64,000 nt of DNA from Betaproteobacteria bacterium HGW-Betaproteobacteria-14 (GTDB lineage Bacteria; Pseudomonadota; Gammaproteobacteria; Burkholderiales; Rhodocyclaceae). A program made the translations under genes and the position numbers. Under the pieces are notes generated by a model. That model worked only from the letters and a program-made list of their open reading frames with translations. It was not told the origin of the DNA and ran no database searches. Each line of letters opens with the position of its first letter. Position 1 is the stretch's first letter. Below are positions 18,278 to 26,352 of the stretch, piece by piece. Location of the stretch: assembly GCA_002840845.1 (NCBI GenBank), contig PHCS01000003.1, forward strand, positions 1 to 64,000, written 5' to 3'.

Positions 18278-20362
18278 TCAGGCAACCGCAGCCGCGGTCT
18301 GGCGCGATGGACGGGGTGCGGGAACGGCGGGCAGGGCGCCGCGCAGGTCGAGTTGCGGGTCGCGTACCTGGCACAGCGCGGCGGCGTCGACGATCCACCG
18401 GTCGATCTCGGCGAAGACCTGCCTTGCCTCGGCCTCGACGGCATCGGCGAGGCCCGCCAGCGCTGCGGCGATCCGGTCGAGGCGTTCGCCCAGCGCTTCC
18501 GCAAAAGTCAGTCCCTGCAGCACGGCGACAATCTCGGTCAACTCCTTCGATTTGGCTCCGCCGAGGAAGCCGCTCAGCCCTTCGCCGACCAGCTTGAGCT
18601 GCGCTTCGGCGCAGGCCGCGGCGTCCTCGATTTTTCGTTGGAACACGAAGGCCTCGCGGTAGCCGCGCTCGTGCGCGGCATCGAAGAAGGCGCGGCCGAT
18701 GGCGACATCGGTGGCCGAGGCGCATTCGCCGCCGCCGAGCGATACGACGCGGAAATCCGCCGCATCGCCGTGGTCGCGCGCCAGCTTGGCCAACTCGAAG
18801 CGCGAGACCCGGGTCAGGTCGGCAAGCAGCGACTGGAAGCGCTCGGCGCCCTGGCGCTGCGCCCAGCCGAAGAAGCGCTCGCCTTCGACGTGTTCCTCGT
18901 CGTAGGTCTTCTGCACGCGCGCGATGGCCTGCTCGATGCGTGCCGCCGGTATGGACGGCCCCTTCAGTGCGATGGAACCGCAGGCGCTGGTGCCGTCGCC
19001 GCCGAAGTACGTCTGATAGTGCGGGATCAGCTTGCCGTGCAGGCGCTTGCCCTCGCCGTAGATGCCGATGTCCCCGGATTCCGGCTGCGCGCAGCCGTTG
19101 TGGCAGCCGGAGACGCGGATGCGCAGGTCGTGCCGGCCGCCGGAGAGCCTGGGCGCGACGTGCATCGAGGTGGTGATGCCGAGGCGGCAGGTCGAGGCGC
19201 CGGGGCAGGCGACGATGTTGTCGCCGGCCTGCGGCGTCTTCAGGCCGAGTTCGGCTAGGCGCGCGGTGAGCGCCGAAATCTGCGCCGCCGGCACGTTGAG
19301 GACGATCAGGTTCTGGTCCTGCGTAGTGCGCACATCACTCAGGCCGTACTCGCCGAGCAGCGCGGCGAGCCCCTGCAGTTGCGCGGCCGTGAGCTGTCCG
19401 AGCGGGGCGGACACGGGCACCACATGCAGGCCGGCCTGCTTCTGGGCGAAGAAGACGCGCGGCGCGCCGGGGCCAGGCACAGGGCCGCGCGCGGCGGCGC
19501 GCCATTCGCCCCTGGGCGCCGGCTTGCCGGCCAGCGCCGCACGCGTGCGGGCGAACTCCTCGTTGAAGCGCTCGACGAATCCGGCCTCGCCGAAACGGTC
19601 GACCAGGAACTTGATGCGCGATTTGGCTCGCTTCGTGCGGTCCGAGTATTTGTTGTGCAGGGTGACGACGGCTTCCATGGCCGGCAGCAGGTTCTGCTCC
19701 TCGATGAACTCTGCGACCGTGATGGCTTCGTGCGGCTTGTGGCCGAGGCCCCCTCCGGCGAGTACGGTGAAGCCGGTTTGCTCACCGCGGCGTGTGGCCA
19801 CCAGTCCGATATCGTGGATCAGGCCCTGGGTGCAATCGGCCTCGCAGCCGGAGAAGCTGACCTTGACCTTGCGCGGCAGCTGCTGGTTGAGCGGGTTGCG
19901 CAGGAAATGCGCCACGGCGCCGTCGAGGTGCTTCGTCACGTCGGTGTGCTCGCGCGGGCAGACGCCGGCGAGCGGGCAGGCGGTGACGTTGCGGATGGTG
20001 TTGCCGCAGGCCTCGCGCGTGGTCACGCCGTCCTCGGCCAGCCGGCGCAGCACGGCGCCGGTTTCCGCCAGCGGCACATGGTGCAGCTGGATGTCCTGGC
20101 GCGTGGTGATGTGCGCCACCTGCTGCGGCACATGCTTTTCAGCGACCTCGGCGATGGCTGCCAGGCGCGCCGGATCCAGGCGGCCGCCCGGCAGCTTGAT
20201 GCGCACCATGTTCACGCCCTCCTGGCGCTGGCCGTACACGCCCTGCTGCAGGCGCAGGGCGGTGAAGCGCTCGGCGTCGAGCTCCAGGTCGAGGTAGCGG
20301 GCGAGCGCCTCTTCGTAATGGGTGATTTCGTCGTTGTCGGCGAGGGATTTGAGCAGGGACAT
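18278..20362 (-). CDS. cysI: Sulfite (nitrite/sulfite) reductase haemoprotein with extra C-terminal domain
   Basis: 694 residues; usual relatives are about 550. Reduces sulfite to sulfide with sirohaem and [4Fe-4S]. The C-terminal half carries the expected ligands CPGASTC and GCHNGC (Cx5C and Cx3C). The N-terminal half, normally a cofactor-free mimic, also carries Cx5C (CPLAGVC) and Cx3C (GCEADC). From about residue 517 an additional mostly helical domain of about 178 residues follows with VVSLGGGECAS and many Ala-rich helices; I do not recognise it. No CysJ flavoprotein is next door, so the electron donor (ferredoxin or another reductase) is unknown. Upstream SD AAGGAAA. Confidence 0.9.
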   Translation of the reverse strand: MSLLKSLADNDEITHYEEALARYLDLELDAERFTALRLQQGVYGQRQEGVNMVRIKLPGGRLDPARLAAIAEVAEKHVPQQVAHITTRQDIQLHHVPLAETGAVLRRLAEDGVTTREACGNTIRNVTACPLAGVCPREHTDVTKHLDGAVAHFLRNPLNQQLPRKVKVSFSGCEADCTQGLIHDIGLVATRRGEQTGFTVLAGGGLGHKPHEAITVAEFIEEQNLLPAMEAVVTLHNKYSDRTKRAKSRIKFLVDRFGEAGFVERFNEEFARTRAALAGKPAPRGEWRAAARGPVPGPGAPRVFFAQKQAGLHVVPVSAPLGQLTAAQLQGLAALLGEYGLSDVRTTQDQNLIVLNVPAAQISALTARLAELGLKTPQAGDNIVACPGASTCRLGITTSMHVAPRLSGGRHDLRIRVSGCHNGCAQPESGDIGIYGEGKRLHGKLIPHYQTYFGGDGTSACGSIALKGPSIPAARIEQAIARVQKTYDEEHVEGERFFGWAQRQGAERFQSLLADLTRVSRFELAKLARDHGDAADFRVVSLGGGECASATDVAIGRAFFDAAHERGYREAFVFQRKIEDAAACAEAQLKLVGEGLSGFLGGAKSKELTEIVAVLQGLTFAEALGERLDRIAAALAGLADAVEAEARQVFAEIDRWIVDAAALCQVRDPQLDLRGALPAVPAPRPSRQTAAAVA

Positions 20363-20378
20363 GAGGTTTCCTTTCTTG

Positions 20379-20435
20379 GTAGGTCGGCCTTCAGGCCGAC
20401 AACGGTGATCGATTTCGGGCTGAAGCCCGACCTAC
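20379..20435. repeat. REP-like palindromic repeat, copy 1
   Basis: GTAGGTCGGCCTTCAGGCCGAC and a reversed partner ending CCCGACCTAC surround a short spacer. A near-identical element lies at 35662-35717. Such extragenic palindromes are common in betaproteobacteria. This one sits between tauE and cysI and could set mRNA stability within the operon. Confidence 0.75.
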
Positions 20436-20448
20436 AGATGCAGCGGGA

Positions 20449-21222
20449 TCAGAAAACAAGCTTCCCTCCGATAAGAACCAGCAGTGCGGCGAGGCCCGAG
20501 CGCAGCCAGCGCTCCGGCACCTTCACCGCGAAGTGGCTGCCGAGCCAGATGCCGGGGAGCGAACCGAGCAGCAACGCGCCGAGCAGGCTCCAGTCGATGT
20601 TGCCGAGCAGCCAGTGGCCGAGGCCGGCGACCAGCGTCAGCGGCACGGCGTGGGCGAGGTCCGAGCCGACGATGCGCACCGCCGGCAGGGTCGGGTAGAG
20701 GAACAGCAACGCCGTGACGCCGAGCGCGCCGGCGCCGACCGAGGAGAGCGAGACCAGCACGCCGAGGAGTGCACCGACGGCGACCGTCACGGGGCCGACC
20801 CGGCGCGTGTGCCAGGCATCGGAGAGGTGGGCGAGGGCGAAGCGCTGCACGCGGGCCTTGAAGACGAGGGCGGCGGCGGTGAGCAGCAGCGCCACGCCGA
20901 GCGTGCCGGAAATCAGGTGCGAGAAGAGGGCGCGATCGACATTGAAATGCCAGACCGAGGCCAGCGTCAGCGCCGCCGCCGGCAAGCTGCCTGCGGCGAG
21001 GCGGCCGGTGATGCGCCAGTCCACCGTGCGATGGCCGGCATGCACCGCCGTGCCGCCGGCCTTGGTGAGGGCGGCGTAGAGCAGGTCGGTGCCGACCGCC
21101 GTGGCGGGGTGCACGCCGAACAGCAGCACCAGCAGCGGCGTCATCAGCGAGCCGCCGCCGACACCGGTCAGGCCGACGATGGCGCCGACGACGAATCCGG
21201 AGAATGTATAGGCCGCATCCAT
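20449..21222 (-). CDS. TauE/SafE (TSUP) family membrane transporter, probable sulfite exporter
   Basis: 257 residues with about eight hydrophobic segments and the two-fold TSUP repeat: GAIVGLTGVGGGSLMTPLLV near the N-terminus and GVLVSLSSVGAGALGVTAL in the second half. The family moves sulfur-containing anions such as sulfite or sulfoacetate. Its place upstream of cysI in the same orientation suggests release of excess sulfite or handling of a sulfur anion. Direction and substrate cannot be read from sequence. Confidence 0.85.
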   Translation of the reverse strand: MDAAYTFSGFVVGAIVGLTGVGGGSLMTPLLVLLFGVHPATAVGTDLLYAALTKAGGTAVHAGHRTVDWRITGRLAAGSLPAAALTLASVWHFNVDRALFSHLISGTLGVALLLTAAALVFKARVQRFALAHLSDAWHTRRVGPVTVAVGALLGVLVSLSSVGAGALGVTALLFLYPTLPAVRIVGSDLAHAVPLTLVAGLGHWLLGNIDWSLLGALLLGSLPGIWLGSHFAVKVPERWLRSGLAALLVLIGGKLVF

Positions 21223-21266
21223 AGTAGGTACGGATGGTAGTGACGGCCTATAGAATTGAAAAATAC

Positions 21267-21284
21267 TTTGATGTTAGTATCAAA
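21267..21284. promoter_or_regulatory. Inverted repeat in the tauE-cysB divergent promoter region
   Basis: TTTGAT-GTTAGT-ATCAAA is a perfect palindrome in an AT-rich island between the divergent starts. It is a candidate site for CysB itself, which would then control both its own gene and tauE-cysIHDN. The fit to the known loose CysB half-site is not decisive. Confidence 0.4.
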
Positions 21285-21313
21285 TAACCAAAAGCTATAT
21301 AGGACGGCTGCCC

Positions 21314-22258
21314 ATGAACCTGCAGCAATTGCGCTATGTCTTCGAGGTCGCCCGCAGCGGCCTCAACGTCTCCGAGGCCGCCGCCGTCCTGCATACCTCG
21401 CAGCCGGGCGTGTCGAAGCAGATCCGCCTGTTGGAGGAAGAACTCGGCGTGGATGTCTTCGTGCGCCAGGGCCGGCGTCTGACCGCCGTCACTGATCCGG
21501 GGCGGGAAGTGCTGAAGATCGCCGAGCGCCTGCTGCGCGACCTCGACAACCTGCGCAGCGTCGGCGAGGAGTTCGGCGCCGAGGAGTCCGGCACGCTGAC
21601 CCTCGCCACCACCCATACCCAGGCACGCTACGTGCTGCCACCGATCATCGGGGAGTTCTTGAAACGGCATCCGAACGTGCGCGTCAACCTGCGCCAGGGC
21701 AGCCCGGCCGAGGTGTGCGAGCGGGTGCTGGCGGGCACGGCGGACCTCGCCATCGCCACCGAGGCGATCGGCGAGCAGGACGATCTGCTCATGCTGCCCT
21801 GCTACCAGTGGAACCGCTGCGTCATCGCCCGGCCCGATCACCCCATCCTCAAGTCGAAGCCGCTGACCCTCGAGGCGATCGCCCAATACCCGATCGTCAC
21901 CTACGACTTCGCCTTCACCGGCCGCAGCCAGATCAACAAGGCTTTCGCCGCGCGCGGGCTGACACCGAACGTCGTGCTGACGGCCATCGACGCCGACATC
22001 ATCAAGACCTACGTGGCGCTGGGCCTGGGCATCGGCATCGTCGCCACCATGGCTTTCGACCCGAAGGCGGACAGAAATCTGCGCGCGGTGGACGCCGCCC
22101 ACCTGTTCGAGTCGGCGACGACGCGCATCGGCGTCCGCAGGAATGCCTGGCTGCGCGGCTTCACCTATGGATTCATCGAACTGTTTGCGCCGCACCTGAC
22201 GCGGAAGATGGTCATGGCGGCTCTTGCAGGAGAAGCAGGGAGCGATCCGGGTCTTTAG
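21314..22258 (+). CDS. cysB: LysR-type transcriptional regulator CysB
   Basis: 314 residues. N-terminal winged helix (MNLQQLRYVFEVARSGLNVSEAAAVLHTSQPGVSKQIRLL in part) and inducer-binding domain with TTHTQARYVLPP, the CysB region that senses N-acetylserine/O-acetylserine and sulfide. Expected activator of sulfate assimilation. Divergent from tauE-cysI-cysH-cysD-cysN, the likely regulon. Its TAG overlaps the stop of the convergent NYN gene. Confidence 0.95.
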   Translation: MNLQQLRYVFEVARSGLNVSEAAAVLHTSQPGVSKQIRLLEEELGVDVFVRQGRRLTAVTDPGREVLKIAERLLRDLDNLRSVGEEFGAEESGTLTLATTHTQARYVLPPIIGEFLKRHPNVRVNLRQGSPAEVCERVLAGTADLAIATEAIGEQDDLLMLPCYQWNRCVIARPDHPILKSKPLTLEAIAQYPIVTYDFAFTGRSQINKAFAARGLTPNVVLTAIDADIIKTYVALGLGIGIVATMAFDPKADRNLRAVDAAHLFESATTRIGVRRNAWLRGFTYGFIELFAPHLTRKMVMAALAGEAGSDPGL

Positions 22259-23085
22259 GTGGCCACCACGCGCACGATATAGCCCCCCGACTTTTCATCT
22301 CTCTGCAGTTCCAGCAACCGCCGCGCCTGCGCTTCCTCCAGCAGTTCGCTGAAGGACTTGAAGCCGAAATAGGACTCGTTGAAGCCCGGCTGGCGGCGCT
22401 TCAGCGCCTGCTTCACCATCGAGCCCCAGATAGGCTCGCCGGCGCCGCGCTCGGCGACGAGGGCCTCGATTGTTTCCAGGACGAGGTCGAGCGCCTCCTG
22501 CTTGCGGGCATCCTCTTCGGCCGGCGCCTTGTTCTCCGGCTTCTGCACGCCCTTGGCGGCGGCGGGTCTGGCCGTGCGCTTCCTGGCCGTGCGCTTCTTC
22601 GTTTCCTCCTCGCGCACCAGGTCATCGTAGTAGATGAACTCGTCGCAGTTGGCCATGAGGAGGTCGGAGGTCGACTTCTTCACGCCGACGCCGATCACCA
22701 GCTTGTTGTTTTCGCGCAGCTTGGACACAAGCGGCGAGAAGTCCGAGTCGCCGCTGATGATGACGAAGGTGTCGACATGCGACTTGGTGTAGCAAAGGTC
22801 GAGGGCGTCGACCACCATGCGGATGTCGGCGGAGTTCTTGCCCGACTGGCGCACGTGGGGGATCTCGATGAGTTCGAAGGCGGCTTCGTGCATGGGCGCC
22901 TTGAAGTCCTTGTAGCGCGCCCAGTCGCAATAGGCCTTCTTGACGACGATGCTGCCCTTGAGCAGCAGGCGCTCAAGCACCTTGCGGATGTCGAAACGCT
23001 CGTACTTCGCTTCCTGCACGCCGAGGGCGACGTTCTCGAAGTCGCAGAACAGCGCCATGTTTTTCGTTTCGCTTTGTGTGGCCAT
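22255..23085 (-). CDS. NYN domain protein with C-terminal OST-HTH/LOTUS domain
   Basis: 276 residues. Residues 8-150 are a NYN (PIN-like) domain: ALFCDFENVALG with the first acidic residues, and TFVIISGDSDFSPLV with the second set. A Lys/Ala-rich linker (about 155-190) leads to a LOTUS-type domain (about 195-270: WGSMVKQALKRRQPGFNESYFGFKSFSELLEEA). Families of this build are thought to bind or cut RNA (LabA/MARF1-like). It starts 10 bp after gltL and is likely co-transcribed with the glt operon, though no functional tie is obvious. Confidence 0.85.
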   Translation of the reverse strand: MATQSETKNMALFCDFENVALGVQEAKYERFDIRKVLERLLLKGSIVVKKAYCDWARYKDFKAPMHEAAFELIEIPHVRQSGKNSADIRMVVDALDLCYTKSHVDTFVIISGDSDFSPLVSKLRENNKLVIGVGVKKSTSDLLMANCDEFIYYDDLVREEETKKRTARKRTARPAAAKGVQKPENKAPAEEDARKQEALDLVLETIEALVAERGAGEPIWGSMVKQALKRRQPGFNESYFGFKSFSELLEEAQARRLLELQRDEKSGGYIVRVVAT

Positions 23086-23095
23086 GACGAATTCC

Positions 23096-23830
<735 letters not shown>

Positions 23831-23841
23831 GGCGTGTTTCC

Positions 23842-24510
23842 CTAACGCACGATGGCGATACGCTGTTGCAGCTTCTTGACGAGCAGTGAGAGGCTGAAGC
23901 TGATGGCGAAGTACAGCACGGCGGCTACCAGGTAGGTCTCCACCGGGCGGTTGAAGTTCTTGCCGGCGATCTCGAAGCCCTTGAGCAGGTCGTAGGCGCC
24001 GATGGCGTACACCAGTGAAGTGTCCTGGAACAGGATGATGGTCTGCGTGAGCAGCACCGGCAGCATGTTGCGGAAGGCCTGCGGCAGCACGATGAGGCCC
24101 ATGGTTTGCCGGTAGCTCATGCCCAGGGCGTAGCCGGCGGCGACCTGGCCACGGGAAATGCTCTGGATGCCGGCGCGCATGATTTCCGAGTAGTAGGCAG
24201 CCTCGAACAGCGTGAAGGTGATGATGGCGGATATCTCCGCGCCGAGCGGCCGCCCGATCACCAGCGGGATGAGCAGGAAGAACCAGAGGATCACCATCAC
24301 CAGCGGGATGCTGCGCATTGTGTTTACATAGCCGGCCGCAGGCATGACCAGCCAGGGCCTGCCGGAGAGGCGCATCAGTGCCAGGAGGGTGCCGAGGACG
24401 ACGCCGCCGAGCATGGCGATGAGCGTCAGCTGCAGCGAAAAGATGAAGCCCTTGACGACATAGCCGGAAATGACCGCCGGCGTGAGAAAGGAGAAATCCA
24501 GGGCCAGCAT
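23842..24510 (-). CDS. gltK: Glutamate/aspartate-type ABC importer, permease 2
   Basis: 222 residues starting MLALDFSFLTPAVISGYVVKG. The 750-residue ORF in the track is only a read-through frame; the real gene begins at 24510 where its ATG overlaps the gltJ stop (TGATG). Inner-membrane protein with five or so segments and the EAA loop (EIMRAGIQSISRGQVAAGYALG). Confidence 0.93.
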   Translation of the reverse strand: MLALDFSFLTPAVISGYVVKGFIFSLQLTLIAMLGGVVLGTLLALMRLSGRPWLVMPAAGYVNTMRSIPLVMVILWFFLLIPLVIGRPLGAEISAIITFTLFEAAYYSEIMRAGIQSISRGQVAAGYALGMSYRQTMGLIVLPQAFRNMLPVLLTQTIILFQDTSLVYAIGAYDLLKGFEIAGKNFNRPVETYLVAAVLYFAISFSLSLLVKKLQQRIAIVR

Positions 24511-25256
24511 CAGTGGCCTCCTCCCCCGATCATGCCCGGCACGCGCACGCGGTTCTCGACGAACAGCATGGCGCGGTTGATGGCGAAGGCGGAGACGAAA
24601 TACAGGCCGGTGACGGCCAGGTAGACCTCGATGCCGCGCGAGGTTTCCTCCTGCGCCTGCAGGGCGAACAGCGTCAGTTCGGAGATGCTCACTGCGAAAG
24701 CCACCGAGGAGTTCTTGATGATGTTCATCGACTCGCTGGTCAGCGGCGGGATGATGATGCGATACGCCATCGGCAGCAGCACGTGGCGGTAGGTCTGCGG
24801 CAGGGTGAATCCCATTGCCAGCCCGGCCATGCGCTGCCCCCCCGCCAGCGACTGGATGCCGGCGCGCACCTGCTCGGAAATGCGTGCAGAGGTGAACAGG
24901 CCCAGTCCCAGCACCACCAGGATGAAACTGGGTACGCTGCGCAGCGGCGGGATCAATGCCGGCACGACGTGGTACCAGAGGAAGATCTGCACCAGCAGCG
25001 GGATGTTGCGGAACAGCTCGGTCCAGGCGTTGCCCAACAGCACCAGCCCGCGGTGCGGCGTGGTGCGCAGGATGCCCATCAAGGAGCCGAGCAGCAAGGC
25101 CACCAGCAGCGCCAGCGCCGATACCGAGAGTGTCCAGCCCCAGGCCGAGAGTAGCCAGTCGAGGTAGGTGATGTCGCCGCCGCTGCCGAAGCAGCTCGGC
25201 ACGATCTTCCCGTCGATGGTGTCCTTGCAGAAGACCTGCCAGTCCCAGGTGGACAT
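24510..25256 (-). CDS. gltJ: Glutamate/aspartate-type ABC importer, permease 1
   Basis: 248 residues, beginning MSTWDWQVFCKDTIDGK. Polar amino acid permease with EAA loop (QVRAGIQSLAGGQRMAGLAMG). Separated from gltI by 120 bp filled with strong palindromes, and overlapping gltK by one base. Confidence 0.94.
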   Translation of the reverse strand: MSTWDWQVFCKDTIDGKIVPSCFGSGGDITYLDWLLSAWGWTLSVSALALLVALLLGSLMGILRTTPHRGLVLLGNAWTELFRNIPLLVQIFLWYHVVPALIPPLRSVPSFILVVLGLGLFTSARISEQVRAGIQSLAGGQRMAGLAMGFTLPQTYRHVLLPMAYRIIIPPLTSESMNIIKNSSVAFAVSISELTLFALQAQEETSRGIEVYLAVTGLYFVSAFAINRAMLFVENRVRVPGMIGGGGH

Positions 25257-25274
25257 GATTCTCCGCGCTCGGCT

Positions 25275-25367
25275 CCCTCTCCCCGCGAGAGCGGGGAGAG
25301 GGTTGGGGAGAGGGGCCGCAGCCGGTCGCCCTCTCCCCCGGCCCCTCTCCCGCCAGCGGGAGAGGGG
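25275..25367. repeat. Paired palindromes of the CCCTCTCCC type between gltI and gltJ
   Basis: Two perfect 12-bp stems: CCCTCTCCCCGC/GCGGGGAGAGGG (25275-25302) and CCCCTCTCCCGC/GCGGGAGAGGGG (25342-25367). The same kind of element recurs at 59507-59567. In the operon it could protect the 3' end of gltI mRNA and lower expression of the membrane genes, giving more binding protein than permease. Confidence 0.75.
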
Positions 25368-25376
25368 AGGAGGAAC

Positions 25377-26288
25377 TTACTTCTTCGCGTAATCTTCCAT
25401 GGGTTTGTCGTTCGGGCTGGCCCAGGCGGCCTTGGTGGCCTCGGAAGCCGGCAGGCCGATGCGCGTGTTGGTCGGCGGGATCGGCTGCATGAACCACTTG
25501 TCGTAAATCTTGGATATCTCGCCGGACTTCATCAGTGCCATCAGGCTGTCGTCGACCGCTTTCTTGAAGGCCGGGTCGTCCTTGCGCATCATGATGGCGA
25601 TCGGCTCGACAGAGAGGACTTCGCCGACGATCTTGAAGTCGGCCGGATTCTTCGACTTGGCGATGTTGCCTGCGAGAATCTGGCCATCCATGACGAAGGC
25701 GTCGGCACGGCCGGACTCGAGCAGCAGGAAGCTGTCGGCGTGATCCTTGCCATAGACTTCCTTGAAGTCCACCCCAGCTGCGCGCTGGTGCTTGCGCAAA
25801 TGCTGCACGGAGGTCGTGCCGGTGGTGGTGGCGACGTTCCTGCCGTTCAATTGTGCGATGGAAGCAATTCCGGAATTGGCCTTGACGGCGATGCGCACCT
25901 CCTCGACGTAGGTGGTGGCGGCGAACGACACGTCCTTCTGGCGCGCGGCGTTGTTGGTGGTCGAGCCGCATTCGATGTCCACTGTGCCGTTCTGCACGAG
26001 GGGAATGCGGTTCTGCGAGGTGACCGGCTGGTACTTGATATCCAGATTGGACATGCCCAATTGCTTCTGGATGTCCGCCAGTGCGCGCTGGCACAGTTCC
26101 ACATGGAATCCGGCGAACTTGCCGTCGCCGAGGGTGAAGGACAGGCCGCCGGAGGATTCGCGCACGCCCATGGTCACGGTACCGCTGTCCTTGATCTTCT
26201 TCAGGGTGCCATCGAGCGCCTGGGCCAGGGACGGCAGGACCGACAGAGCGCCGGCCAAAGCCAGTGCAAGGGGGAAGCTGCGTTTCAT
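25377..26288 (-). CDS. gltI: Glutamate/aspartate-type periplasmic binding protein
   Basis: 303 residues with signal peptide MKRSFPLALALAGALSVLPSLAQA. SBP_bac_3 fold: GVRESSGGLSF near the N-terminus, QNRIPLVQNGTVDIECGSTTNN, and the C-terminal KWFMQPIPP are typical of GltI. First gene of gltIJKL. Confidence 0.93.
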   Translation of the reverse strand: MKRSFPLALALAGALSVLPSLAQALDGTLKKIKDSGTVTMGVRESSGGLSFTLGDGKFAGFHVELCQRALADIQKQLGMSNLDIKYQPVTSQNRIPLVQNGTVDIECGSTTNNAARQKDVSFAATTYVEEVRIAVKANSGIASIAQLNGRNVATTTGTTSVQHLRKHQRAAGVDFKEVYGKDHADSFLLLESGRADAFVMDGQILAGNIAKSKNPADFKIVGEVLSVEPIAIMMRKDDPAFKKAVDDSLMALMKSGEISKIYDKWFMQPIPPTNTRIGLPASEATKAAWASPNDKPMEDYAKK

Positions 26289-26352
26289 GGAAGTCTCCTC
26301 TTGTTTAGGGTTATTGTTGAACGAACATTCTATGCCCGCCTAAACGGTTTGT

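Noticed and set aside
17567-19258. 563-residue ORF on the plus strand
   Set aside because: Mirror frame of cysH and cysI, both of which have complete cofactor motifs.
24511-26094. N-terminal 530 residues of the 750-residue minus-strand ORF
   Set aside because: A frame that runs through gltI and gltJ; only the last 222 residues (gltK) are a protein.
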